Shown piece after piece: positions 1-10,554 of a DNA stretch of 64,000 nucleotides (the first letter of the stretch is position 1; each line of letters opens with the position of its first letter). The DNA is from Microstegium vimineum (lineage: Eukaryota; Streptophyta; Magnoliopsida; Poales; Poaceae): positions 2,874,441 to 2,938,440 of the forward strand of contig CM039139.1 in the NCBI GenBank assembly GCA_022036555.1. The letters are read 5' to 3'. The notes beneath the pieces are model-generated. The model made no database searches. It had not been told where the DNA came from and worked only from the letters and a program-made list of their open reading frames with translations. The translations under genes and the position numbers were made by a program.

Positions 1-14
1 TCAAGATATGGCCA

Positions 15-1153
15 CTAGGCCCGTTCCGAGGAAGGAAATCCATTGTAAAACTTCTGGAAATAGTAGCCGAAGTACTCTACATCGGCATCGGTACCTGGCA
101 GCATTATGACGGCTTCTCCAAAGTTAAGAGGAGGCCGAGTTGCCGATTCATCATCATCGTATCGGTAGTCTTCTGATATGTCCCTCGGGAATTGTTGGGC
201 AAATAGATCAAACCCGAGAGCCTTGTGCATATGTGCGTTCAGCCATAGGTTGACAAACCACCAGGGGCCTCCGAGATTGCCGATGGGCTCTCCTAGCAAC
301 AGCTTATTGGATACTTGATGCAGCAATCGGTAAACTGATCCGAGGAGGTACCTGCCTAAAGGGAGCCTTGTGCCATTGGCAAGCAGTTCAGCCGCGGGGA
401 GGTGCATAGTGGTCGGGCCAATGGTTTTGCCACAGAAGACAAACTTTTCCAACCACATGTTTAAGAAGATGGTATGCTCCCGTTGGGTTACCGATCCGGT
501 TTTCTGGTGTTCCTGAATGTAACCTGTCCAGCCGCCGATACTACGGGTGTTCACCTTGTACTCAGCTTTTCTGTTGAAGAGGCTAAGCGTGTCGGCAGAG
601 GTGATATCCAAGCCGGTCAGCATGTAGACATCGACAAGGGTGGGAGTAGCTGGTCCGTGCCTGAAGAGGAAAGCGTTCATGCTGTCAGACCAGAAATATG
701 AAGCTGCTATCATCAAGTTCTCATTCCTCTCTGCATCGGCAATTGAGAGCCTAATGCATTGATCTAAGTCACGCTCCTGCCAGTATACTTGCTGTGACCT
801 GGCCAACCTCAAGAACCAGTTTTTCCATCCTTTGGTGTGCTTAGGACATGAGCGGAATGTATCCTTCCACAGTCCTAGATCGAAGCTCTCAGATCTAAGC
901 GGTATCCGGTTGATTTCTGCGTTGATGATGGAGGTGGGGTCTGGATTGCCCATTGGGCCTAGGCAACTAAGCCTGGAACCAGCGAGGGGGATGATCACTT
1001 TGTTGTACAGTTCCTAGGGTTCGAAGAAGAAGGGACGAATCAGAAAGAAGAATGGGGATAAAACCAGGCTCTTGCAGGGAAAAGAACTATGCAGAAAGGT
1101 TAAATTAGGTGGAGGATGAGCCTTACCTTCGGGATGTCGACCTGGATCGCCAT
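15..1153 (-). CDS. Antisense plant-mobile-domain protein of the gypsy element (two exons)
   Basis: The protein has a plant mobile domain (PMD, aminotransferase-like), a fold found in transposon-derived and MAIN-type plant proteins; its role in the element is unknown. Exon 1 (1127-1153) starts at an ATG and encodes MAIQVDIPK, ending at a GTAAGG donor. Exon 2 (15-1013) follows a CTAG acceptor and continues ELYNKVIIPLAGSRLSCLG. Typical PMD features are visible: the Trp-rich segment near WKNWFLRLARSQQVYW, the HGPATPTLVDVYMLTGLDI motif, and the segment ending LPLGRYLLGSVYRLLHQ. The frame stops at a TAG at 15-17. The second copy (20875-21437) shows that such proteins continue into a coiled-coil tail, so this stop may be premature or the tail may lie in another exon beyond the window. 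The gene is antisense to the element's own LTR, as for the antisense ORFs of Tat elements. Confidence 0.7.
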
Positions 1154-1756
1154 TTGGAGTCAGAGAGATGGTTCGTCCTTGGATTGTGAAGGGGTACTGT
1201 TGCTCGAGCTTGTGTTCTTGAGAGTAGCCGGAGGTTGAAGACGAAGGCAGGAAGGTGAAAGTGAAAATGGGCTCGGGTAAAAGGCAGTGTGGATCCCAGT
1301 AACTTTTATAATCCTGTTCAGGGGTATTTTGGGGTTCTGTTCTACACTGCAGGAATGTAGAGAGGCCCGTGGTAGATACGCACGGTGATCGAGGTGGTCT
1401 GTAACTGTTCGTGCTACAATTGAGGGATTTTATTATTAAATTGCAGTTCCACACACGGGGATCGAGGAAACCGTACGCCTATCTCGAGGGTAACGGCTAC
1501 AGCAACGGCTACAGCGACGGCTACAGTGGAGAGAATTTCGGCACGTAAAGTTATACGCTCCGAAACTGGGCGGCATGTGTTGACACCGTTTTTCGACACG
1601 TGTCAAATGGGTTGAAGCTTGACTGGTCAATGACCGTTCTCCATCGGCATAGGTAAAGTATGAGCCAATATTGCCGATGGAAGAATGCTGCAAAAGGGCA
1701 AGTGTGTTGCCGATGGAGGCTGGGTGATCTTTGCCGACAAAGGTTAATTGGTGGTC

Positions 1757-1940
1757 TTGCCGATTGCGGATGAGCTGCTATTGCTGATTGCCGATAAAGG
1801 GGCCTTGCCAATTGCCGATAAAGGTTCGTTGCCGATTGCCGATGAAAGATGGTTGCCGATTACCGATAAGGCTCATTGCCGATTGCCGACGAAGAGATGC
1901 TGCCAATTGCTGATCGGGAAAATATTGCCGATGCCGGTGG
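1757..1940 (+). repeat. 24-bp minisatellite (GCCGAT-rich) in LTR U3
   Basis: Seven consecutive units of 23-25 bp share the pattern TTGCCGATTGCCGATAAAGG plus four variable bases; they start near 1757, 1781, 1805, 1829, 1853, 1876 and 1901, and a partial unit follows. Loose CCATCGGCA/GCCGAT words continue on both sides (about 1635-1990). The array lies upstream of the LTR TATA box, where tandem repeats in retrotransposon LTRs often serve as enhancers; that role here is inferred. Confidence 0.85.
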
Positions 1941-2251
1941 GCGTGACTTAGCATTTGGCGGTAGCGGAGGGTTACAAGTGGCCAAAAAAGGAAGGTGCGG
2001 ATTAAAGGGATCTGCCGATGGAAAGTTTCCATCGAGAAAAAGCATAAGGAAACTGGTGTTCTGTGCCAGTATTGTTATAGTAGTTTGAGTCTGACTCTTG
2101 CATGAGTCATTTATTTTCCATTAAAATAAGTGTGTTTGTTTAGGAAATAAATATTATTATCCGGCTCCTGCGCGAGTCAGTTTCCTTTAAAGTAGGAGTT
2201 TGTTTTAGGAAGGGTATGTGTCGTGTCTTTGTACAACTCTCCGTGCGAGAG

Positions 2252-2258
2252 TATAAAT
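2252..2258 (+). promoter_or_regulatory. TATA box of the gypsy LTR
   Basis: TATAAAT sits in the sequence GAGAGTATAAATATGTGCC, downstream of the minisatellite and about 425 bp before the LTR end. Position and sequence fit the RNA polymerase II promoter of an LTR. Confidence 0.6.
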
Positions 2259-2681
2259 ATGTGCCCGAGGGCTATGGAATAAAAAATCAATCCAATTCAA
2301 AAACAAACCAATTTTATCTTATTCTACCTTTTATCGCAATTTACCCTTTCTTATGCATTAGTTATAGCTTTAACGAGTTCTTCAAGCTTTCGACGGGCTG
2401 CATCACCTTGATCTCCGTCAAATCCTTGCTAGTTCCGCTTGGGAGTACCTCTAGGCTTTGGCAATCTGGGCGCATCGCTGTTTGCCTCGTCTAGCTCTGC
2501 TCTAGTTATCCTTGATCAATCTGAGCCTTGACGTCCGGGCGCATCGCTGTCGTCTCGTTCAGTTTGTCATAGTTATCATCCTTGTCGATTGATTGGTCAA
2601 ATCGACTGGCACGCCCTCGACATCGAGCTTTGGGTAATAGCCCGAGGTGTTCACAGATCTGACGCTTTTTGTGTCAACACA

Positions 2682-2841
2682 TCATAGCTTGCATCAACTG
2701 TGCCTGCATTCCCATCAGTTGTTCCACTGATACAGCAGGTACAATAGGCGGTGGTGTTGGCGGTGGTGGTGGCGGGTTGACATGAACTCCACGTCCACGG
2801 CCACGTCCACGACCACGAACTCTAGCACCCCTACCGTCCAT
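2682..2841 (-). pseudogene. Truncated gag N-terminus, interrupted by insertion
   Basis: The reading frame starts MDGRGARVRGRGRGRG, continues through a run of prolines and reaches VEQLMGMQAQLMQAMM before the LTR boundary at 2681/2682. An Arg-Gly and Pro-rich start followed by a Gln/Met helix is typical of gag in grass gypsy elements. No CCHC knuckle is present because only about 53 codons remain. The break is a clean insertion of another retrotransposon, which dates that insertion after this one. Confidence 0.6.
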
Positions 2842-2889
2842 CTGTTTTTCAGCAAAGATGTAGGGTTTAGTGACTTTGTAACGCATATA

Positions 2890-3517
2890 ATGTGTCTATG
2901 TCAAACTGAAATTTTTTGGGCATGATCTTACAACAGCAGTGCGGTAAATAGTTTATATCTCAAGTTCTGGAACTCAAACATAAATTCTGCTTACATGACT
3001 GGAAAGATCAGAAAGTTCTCTACAACTTTCGTGTTCACAAGATTTTCAGATTCTGTAACTTTATTTGTCAAAAACTCGAAACAACCAGATCTGTTCAGGT
3101 TCACAGACTGCACAGTAAGACTAACTTGCAACAGCAAAAACTCTTAGCTTAGAACAGGTATGGGGTTGGTTCTGGTGATGTTGGAAAGGTACAGAAGTCT
3201 ACTTTCTGGTGTGAGAGTTTCATCAGCATTGACTTTACTGATTTGGAGATATAAAGAAAAGAACAGAGACTGCTCCAGAAAAACAGCACAGGAGAAGAGA
3301 GATAAGGTCAACCCACTGATATATTAACAAACATTAACCTAATGTTTAAACTTGTGAGACTTGTGGACAGGCCCACAATCTCTCACGCTAACAATCAACC
3401 AAAGATCCAAATCAAACAAGTTCATAAATATAAGCATTAAGACATCAAGTTCATACATCACCAAACTAAACAGACTCGCACTACTACGCTTATTACAAAG
3501 GGGAAAGGCTTCAACAT
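2890..3517 (-). other. Leader between the extra ORF and gag, no gene seen
   Basis: This AT-rich stretch lies between the extra ORF (ends 3518) and the gag start (2841) on the minus strand. It has stops in all frames and looks like an untranslated leader or intron of the retrotransposon transcript. Splicing that joins or bypasses the extra ORF is possible but I cannot define sites with confidence. Confidence 0.4.
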
Positions 3518-4469
3518 CTATGGAGCTTCATCAGTCATGATATGGTTGGGTGGCTTCTTCTCATACACTGGGGCCATGTTCAGCTGGGCCCTCAGGTCAT
3601 GCACCATCTTCTGGAAACGAGCCACTGACTGCTGCTCGCCATGCAACTCCTCCTGCAACCTCTCATTGACCCCTTGGAGCTCATTGAGGTGCCTGACTGT
3701 GGTGTCCAGGGTAGAGCCAGGGTCAAGAGGGTTCTGGATCGACCAAGTGTTGAACCTGGTGTCATATCGAGGCAGGAACCTGTAAGCATCATTCTGCATG
3801 GCGGTGTAACGCCTTCCATGGTAGTAGATGTAGGCGTTCTCCGCAGCATTCTCCATGTTGTCCCTGTCAAGAGCCCTCCTGGCTACGTGACCATGGACAG
3901 TCTCCACCTTCAGACTATCATGAGCCTCATTCCAGACAGAGACTACCACCTGAGCCTTCCAGTAACTAGCTTCCTGAGGATGAGAGAACTCAGAAACTAG
4001 GTACCTTACTGAGGTATCCATCTCAGGGTAGTACTCCTCCAACACCTTCAACAGCAGGTTGTGGAAGTAAGCCGCTGGAGAAGGGTACTTGTAGTACTGC
4101 TCCTCAGTCCATCCAGGCTGCTCATCCTCTGGTGGTGTCGCCAGAGCAGGTGCTGGTGCTGGTGAGAGGAGTGGTGCGGGAGTCGGTGAAGGCAGAGGCG
4201 ACGGTTGTAGCAGCTGGTGTAGGAGCTGGTGAAGCAACCGGTGTAGGAGCTGGGGGTGGAGCTGGTGTTGCAAGGTTGTCATCCATCCACTCCTGCTCGT
4301 CCTCTGTGTTGACGTCTTCCACCAACACGTGCTCCTCCTCTGGGTCCTCCTCAGTCTTAGTCACCATCTCATCATCTGAGATGTCCACCACTGGCTGAGA
4401 AGTCTGGGAAGTGAACTGAGCCAAGTAGCTGCTGGTGCTCAGACGGCGGGACCTCGTGACAGGCGGCAT
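3518..4469 (-). pseudogene. Extra ORF upstream of gag, unknown function, frameshifted
   Basis: On the minus strand an ATG at 4469 opens MPPVTRSRRLSTSSYLAQF, followed by an acidic stretch rich in Asp and Glu and a Pro/Ala/Thr repeat. The frame then shifts, within the overlap at 4122-4282, to a second ORF with GWTEEQYYKYPSPAAYFHNL and a globular part ending about 3520. That part contains YLVSEFSHPQEASYWKAQVV and VARRALDRDNMENAAENAY and finishes with a predicted coiled coil (HLNELQGVNERLQEEL). The frameshift falls in the low-complexity Pro/Ala segment and could be a slippage mutation. Restored, the protein would be a little over 300 residues. It starts about 175 bp after the primer binding site and precedes gag. 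I do not recognise a catalytic domain, and similar leader ORFs are only annotated as hypothetical proteins in grasses as far as I know. Confidence 0.55.
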
Positions 4470-4643
4470 CTACAGAATTTTGTTTAAACTCAATTAGAAC
4501 AACATTTTAAATAATAGAATAAAGACATAGAAGCATATAAATTTTGTAAATAACAAGAGCAAGATAGAAAGCAGTAAAATATAGAAGCAAAGGATCCTAA
4601 AACGACCATTGCTACCTAGGCTTGCGTCCTACAGTCAACTCAA

Positions 4644-4655
4644 GCTCTGATACCA
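4644..4655 (-). other. Primer binding site, initiator Met tRNA
   Basis: The minus strand reads TGGTATCAGAGC three bases after the LTR end, the standard complement of plant Met tRNA 3' ends used to prime LTR retrotransposon reverse transcription. It fixes the LTR boundary at 4659 and the element's minus orientation. Confidence 0.85.
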
Positions 4656-4658
4656 ATT

Positions 4659-7600
4659 TGTCACACCCAATTTCAAGGACGAAATAGGATGCATAACATT
4701 ATGTGTGCCCAGGAATAATCCACACATAAGTTCACAAATTACAAAGTACCATCACAGAGTTTAATACATATCGATAATATATCCATTACAAGAATAAATA
4801 TAACAAAAGAAGATACACTAGCTCTTGAGGCTCCATCTCACAGGGATAGGTCAACTGGTTGACCAAGCCTAGAAGTCTTCGGGAAACTCCTCATAGCCTC
4901 CAGCTTATGTTACCCATCCGGGATTTTTATCCAAAATTGAAAAGAAAACAAGCGTGAGTACACTCGTACTCAGCAGTATAACATGGGGTTATGAAGCTCA
5001 AAAGGCTGACACTGGCTTACTGCATTTAGCACTTTTAGTTGGTCAAAGTTTTATTAACGAGTATCATCAGGTTATGCTTAAACCCCATATGATCCCACTT
5101 ATACCACTACCAAAGTCTTAAAGAAATCATAACCATCATCATTAAAGTGGTGGCAACAGGAACATAAGTGTTGGTCAAGTTAATTAATTAATCCGTCGGT
5201 TTTCCGGGCCGCTCGTGACCGTGAGCACGGCTGATATATCAGTTTTAACACTCTGCAGAGGTTGTGCAACTTTACCCGTGAGTCGTGATGCCCCGAATGC
5301 TCGGGTTAATTACTCCCATAACACTGCCAAGGTGAGTGGGCGGGGTTCACTATGAAACCTTTCATAGTATCCCGTCTAACAAGATTAGGGCCGCTAGGAT
5401 TGGCAAGGGGCGATAGAGCTCCCCTTCCGAGTAGCATAACGACCCGCAGCCTACGCTCAAACTCGGACAGAGGCTGCACTATAACCAGCTCGGCAAGAGC
5501 CTAATGCGCCCTTTCGGGTAACCGCTAACGAGCTAGAAAAGAGCCTACTACTAAGTTAAAGCCAGAGCCATGTAGCTCCCACGGAAGCACTGTCAGTCCC
5601 AGCTTTTGCCAACAGTGAGTTATTAAAAGAGTTATGTTCCAATTGCCATAGCAAGATCACCAATTCATTCAAAGCATTTTATCATTTGGCAGGGATCAAG
5701 TATTCATTTATATAAAGCACTAGCCATCTACCCATATGCATAACCCATAGGGATCAAGGTAAAGGATTTCAATTCTAGGGAATTAAACTACGACATCAAA
5801 TTAAACACATGCACATGAAATGATGATTATGGTGAATAGGAGAACAAGGTAGGTCCCATGCTATACTTGCCTTGATTCTCAAAGTCCTGCTGGTCAAAAC
5901 ACTCCTGATCAAAGAACTCTTGATCACCAACAAACTCCTCACTGCCTGAACTCGATCACGACATTGCAACAACACGCATTCCAATTGCATACATACAAAG
6001 CAAACAAGGCTAATATTAGAACAGTACACCAATAACAATAAACAGAGTTAATATGTTTGTAGAAAGATACTACGCATTGCTACGATCATTTCGACACGAA
6101 TTTCACGAAAATCGGATTTAAAACGCAAAAGATATGAATTTAACTGGTTCTCTAGGAGCATTTTTAGTATTTGAATTATCATTGAATTTAAATAATTCAA
6201 ACATGAACAACAGATGTTTTAAACATGTAGAGAATTTCATACGAACCTAACGCAACTCAAATCGTCCAAATCGGAGTTAAAATAAAGATTTTATAACAAA
6301 TTAAGCAGTGGCAAAATTGTAAATATCAGATTTCCATTTTTGGAATACACGAGAAGGTTTACGTTTTCTGAGCCGAGAAAAACGTAGTTTCAGAAATGCG
6401 CCAGGGCAGAGGCGCGCGGCTGACGGGTCTGCCACGTGGCGGCTCAGGATAGGGCGGTCCACGGGCACAGTGCATGCACCGGGCGCGGCTGTGGTCCACC
6501 GGTCCACCGTGGACCGGGGTGCATACCCTTCGGGGGATTTAATCCTAGCCGCAGATCAAACAACGGACGGCTCAGAACAGATCGGAGAGAGAGAGAGAGA
6601 GGGGGAGAGTGGCGGCCGGAACAGAGAACGGCGCGGCGGCGCCATGACCACAGAGGGCCGAGCTCGCCGGAGTTTCACCGGAAAAGCTCGTCCGGCATCC
6701 GTTTCGAACACCGACTGCATCGGAAGAAAGAGGGGGACGAGGCGAACTCTGTGGTGTACTCGGTTGAACGCGGGGAGGCAGACAGACCCGACGCGGCGGT
6801 GCGCCATGGCCGGCGGGCTCTACGCCGTGCGGATACTGCGAAACAAGTCGCGTTTACCCGAATTGAAGCCACGGGAAGTTGCGGGGTGGTCGTGCGATAG
6901 CCGTGAAGTGTTCGGTTGAGGCTGTGTGTCACCGGAACAGGACCGTCCGCGGCGGCGCCAAGATCAGTCTTGATCTGTGTACGCGGCCGAGTCAAACCAG
7001 CGCCTTAGAGACCAAATTGAGGACATAGGGACGTGCGGTGTGACAGTGCCGTGCTAGTGAGGTACACGGGTGGAGCGGTGCGCGGCCGGGAAGTGCTGAC
7101 CGCGGCGGCGCCATGGCCGGCGGCACGGGTCACACGCGGCCAGTGCCGTAGAGCCGTGAAAACAACCAATTAAGGACTCAGAGAGAGAGAGAGAGGAGAT
7201 GATGGCGAGTCTCACCGAGTCGAAAAGGAGGGCGGAGATGGCTCGGTGCGGCTCGTCGTCGTGGAACGGCGGTCGGCGTCGCGGCGGTCCGAGAGCTCCG
7301 CGTTCGCGGCGCGTGTTCTGTGCCCATCGAAGAGATACAGAGAGAGAGATCAGGCCGGGTAGGTCGGCGCTCACCAAGGCGGTTTAGACTCCGGTGTGGC
7401 CTCTTGAGCGACGACGGCGGCGTTCGGCGGACGGTGGTGCTCGGCGACGGCGCAGATGGAAAAGGAGGAAACAGAGGGGCGGTACTCCGTTTTAAAGTGC
7501 CGGTTGCGGAGCAATGGATGCGGGGGTTGGTTGCGAAGCCGGCGCGAGGGCGCGGGACGTGGGCGAGTGGGGAGCGGGGCTCGCGGTGGTTGCGGCTCTC

Positions 7601-8263
7601 CACTTCCGAACTCGACGGGAGGTGGAAGACGGTTGACGAGTGGGGCCAAGCCGCAGAGAGAGAAGAGAGGATGAGGGACGTGGGCGGTTCCCGTGTCCAC
7701 GCGTCCACGCGCGTTCTCGAGCGAGCAGGGCGGAAAGCGCGTCGCGAGACGGTTGCCGGGCTCTGCGTCGCCGAGGCAGAGAGGAGGGGGAGAAGAAGAA
7801 GCTGCCAGGTGGGCCACGGTGGTCAGCGAGAGAGAGAGGGAGGAAAGAGAGCTGGGCGGCGCCGACAGAGGGGCCCCACACGGCAGAGAGAGAAAGAGAG
7901 AAGGAGCTCGGTTGGGCCGGCAGAGAGAAGAAAGAGAGGAGTGGGCCGGGTTTGCTTGTTGGGCTGGCAGAAAAAGAAGAGAGGGAGTGGGCTGGGTTTT
8001 CAACCTTTTTTTTCCTTTTCCTTTTTATTTCTTTTTCCAAATTCATTTCAAAAACAATTTTGAAACCATTTGAAAATTGAGTTTTGCAAATTCAAACAAT
8101 CAAAGAAAATATGCAACTGCATGAATGCACATTCATGCTGCTAAACTAGAATAAATTTTATTTACAAGAATTTTAATATTCCCCTAAATGAAATGCTCAG
8201 ATAATTCCATAATTAACTCATTTTCTATCATTTGAAATTCAAACCAAATTTTTGGGTGTTACA
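4659..8263 (-). repeat. 3.6-kb 5' LTR of the Tekay-like element
   Basis: On the minus strand the LTR starts TGTAACACCC at 8263 and ends GGGTGTGACA at 4659, next to the primer binding site. It contains a GC-rich block of about 1.5 kb (6400-7990) with GA-rich tracts, where many overlapping ORFs open in all frames; none resembles a known protein and I treat them as artefacts of base composition. AT-rich sequence flanks the block on both sides. The length is at the upper end for plant gypsy LTRs and fits Tekay-type elements. Confidence 0.75.
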
Positions 8264-9115
8264 GGAATCCAAGTGTCATAGGCTTGCTTGAGTTGGTTAA
8301 GGCCCGGTCATTATCGCTGTGATACTTGTGTGCTATTCCGTACAAACCACATACTTAATATGAGAATGGTAAGACAAGTAGCATAACTTGCACCTTGCCT
8401 TGACCTGATGCGGCACGGGATGCGATGAGGTGTGACCGGCCATGTCCGGTGCATCTATACATTTTCGGTCATTCGTTCATAGCCAGGTGTGGGTATTTGA
8501 ACAGTTGGGGAATGAATCAACACTTATCCTAGACCAAGGGTATGATTGTTAATCTTGCACCTCGTGTGGGAAAAGTTGTATACCCTTGCAGGGTTATAAT
8601 CTATTGCAATAGCCGCGCTCCGGATAAATAGCACGCTCATGTACTTGGACCTTAACGTAGATTTCCCATGAAGAGCTTAAGGAAGATTGAGCTCATGATT
8701 ATATGACCATTTTACTACTTATGCAAATGTATTAGTGCTTGATATAGAAACTAGATGCCTTGTCTTTTGCTTATTCACTTGAAAAATATGTTCACATTTT
8801 AATGGTCTAATGATAAAACTTGACAAGCCTCATGTATCCACCAAATGTACTATAGTAACGTGGGTAAGTCCTGCATGTATGTAATGTACTTACGATGCTG
8901 CTGTTAAATTGTTTTGCAGGTTTCCTTCTTGTGAGTGATTGCCACGTTCATCCTGCTGGAGCCGGCAAAGTGGATGGCTTTGTGGATGTGACTCTAAGCT
9001 TGTGCAGGTGGTGTCTAATGGGTAAGGATATCATTGTTGCACCTTACTACTTTATATCTCCCTACTGCATTTTAACTCTCTATCCAAGAAAAACATGGTA
9101 GGGTAGCCACCTAGA
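8264..9115 (+). repeat. Probable fragment of another Tekay-type LTR
   Basis: No gene is seen. The segment contains phrases such as GCAATAGCCGCGCTCCGG after a GGGTTATAATCTATT stretch, similar in order to the part of the 3.6-kb LTR around 5200-5300 (minus strand, ATATCAGCCGTGCTCACGG). I infer a diverged LTR fragment in plus orientation into which the Tekay-like element inserted. Ends cannot be fixed. Confidence 0.35.
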
Positions 9116-9248
9116 CCTAAGTTAAATAAGAGTTTGTTAAGAACCTCACCTTAATTGATGAAATTCTTATGTTCTAGTTCATGTATGTTATAGTTATAAT
9201 TTTTGAATTTTTGTAAGATGTTCAAGACATGTAAACAAGGTTATTCAT

Positions 9249-9294
<46 letters not shown>
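9249..9294. repeat. (AC)12(AT)11 compound microsatellite
   Basis: Twelve AC units pass directly into about eleven AT units. It is a simple dinucleotide repeat outside any gene. Confidence 0.95.
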
Positions 9295-9295
<1 letters not shown>

Positions 9296-9779
9296 GGGCA
9301 CGCGGGGTTGTTCCTAGGCGATGCTCGAGGCGCATACTGGGAATTACCGGGATTATTTCAATTAAGTCGGGTCAATCAATGGATGATAACCTCATTTAAT
9401 TGAGATAATTGGAAATGTGTATTTTTCATCTCTTAAGTATAGCAAAAGTGTGACATTCGTCCCTCACGTTTTATGGATGCAAATTAACCCTTAACTAACT
9501 AAATCGGTGCATTTATTATCACTTCTTAATTTAATGATGATTAGTGTCATATAATATCAGTTTAGGCTATCTAATTATATTGCTAATCACAGCTTAGCCA
9601 AGTCTATTGTTGTGCCATTAATATTTCCGATATTTTTTTACTCGTTAGCCAATTTCAAAGATTTATTGGATTTTTTTAATTTATATCTTCGACTCAGCAT
9701 ATTACATCACTAAGCAATAATTAGTCAAATAATTACATGGCATAAATTGCCATTAGATGGCAATAAACAATGGTTAAAC
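9296..9779. other. AT-rich intergenic DNA, nothing recognised
   Basis: The stretch between the microsatellite and the CACTA terminus has no ORF of note and no recognisable repeat family. It ends at the CACTA boundary TTAAACC|ACTACGGG. Confidence 0.5.
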
Positions 9780-10365
9780 CACTACGGGAAACAATAACTT
9801 CGCCGAGTGCCGTAGGCCCAAAAACACTCGGCAAAGGCTAAGTGTAACACTTGGCAAATGACACTCGGCAAAATTTCTGCCAGCAAATAAATATTTGCCG
9901 AGTGTCAAATGTCGGGCACTCGGCAAAGGCTTTGCCAAGTGTAAAAAACACTCGGCGAAGTTAAACCCTCGGCGAAAAAGGGGATAACGGCGTCCATGGT
10001 AACGGCGGCTTTATCGAGTGTCAGACAGAAGACACTCGGCAAACAATTTCATATTTGCCGAGTGTCAATGTCCCGCCACTCGGCAAAGATTCAAATATTT
10101 GTCAAGTGTCAGCCCTGTGACACTCAGCAAAGGGGGGTACCAGGCTGGATGTTTGCTACGTGTTTGCCGAGTGTTAAAGCCAAAACACTCGGCAAATATC
10201 TACGGATTTGTCGAGTGTTTTAATTTTAACACTCGGCAAAAATGGCACACTCGGCAAAAAAGTAACAGGAAAATAGAATTTTGCCTCTTTGCCGAGTGTT
10301 AAAACAAAAACACTCGGCAAAGGCCGTATTTGCCGAGCGTTACACTCGGCAAAGTGTCAAATTAT
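9780..10365. repeat. CACTA terminus and subterminal repeat array
   Basis: After the terminus, the motif TTTGCCGAGTGT and its complement ACACTCGGCAAA recur at least a dozen times in both orientations up to about 10350, often as inverted pairs 10-20 bp apart. Such arrays bind the TnpA-type protein in En/Spm elements. Confidence 0.9.
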
Positions 10366-10554
10366 CCCCTATTTTTATTTATTTGTTACGTATAAAGGAT
10401 CCCTCTCCAACAAAAATCACAGGCATTACATCACAGGCATATATTAAAGCATCACATGCATTACATCACAAGTAGTTCACAAATAGTTCACAAGCATCAC
10501 AAGTTGGTAATATCACGAGTAGTTCACAAGTAAAGGACAAGTCACTGAGGAGGC

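Larger units (their letters stand above)
1..2681 (+). mobile_element. 3' end of a Tat-lineage Ty3/gypsy retrotransposon
   Basis: This is the downstream part of an LTR retrotransposon running off the left edge. Its LTR occupies 1576-2681 on the plus strand. A degenerate purine-rich stretch, AAACTGGGCGGCA (about 1563-1575), directly precedes the LTR and fits a polypurine tract, so I read it as the 3' LTR. The internal part carries a plant-mobile-domain gene on the opposite strand, which is a feature of some Tat-lineage gypsy elements. The element is inserted in the gag of the Tekay-like element at 2682-8263. The target duplication cannot be tested because the other end is outside the window. 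Assignment to Tat rests on the second copy at 20875-24735, which has the same antisense gene type next to a dual RNase H pol. Confidence 0.6.
1576..2681 (+). repeat. LTR of the Tat-lineage gypsy element (probably 3' LTR)
   Basis: The segment opens with TGTGTTGACACC and closes with TGTCAACACA, so its ends form a short inverted repeat. It contains a TATA box (2252-2258) about 680 bp in, an upstream block of CCGAT-rich tandem repeats and a T-rich stretch after the TATA box that could act in polyadenylation. The length of about 1.1 kb is usual for grass gypsy LTRs. The plus orientation follows from the TATA box and the purine tract to its left. Confidence 0.7.
2682..8263 (-). mobile_element. 5' half of a Tekay-like (chromovirus-type) gypsy retrotransposon
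   Basis: Read on the minus strand this element has a long 5' LTR (8263 to 4659), a Met-tRNA primer binding site (4655-4644), an extra ORF (4469-3518) and the start of gag (from 2841). The gag is cut at 2682 by the element at 1-2681, so the rest of gag, pol and the 3' LTR lie left of the window. The very long LTR beginning TGTAACACCC and ending GGGTGTGACA, together with the basic RGRGRGRG gag start, resembles grass Tekay/DEL chromoviruses; no pol is visible to confirm this. Confidence 0.65.

Noticed and set aside
1757..1940. CRISPR-like repeat array
   Set aside because: The units abut without spacers and the sequence is plant nuclear DNA, so this is a minisatellite.
6436..8080. Many overlapping ORFs of 60-250 codons on both strands
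   Set aside because: They lie in the GC-rich block of the 3.6-kb LTR, are Arg/Gly/Ser/Pro-rich in every frame and resemble no protein. Open frames in GC-rich DNA are expected by chance.
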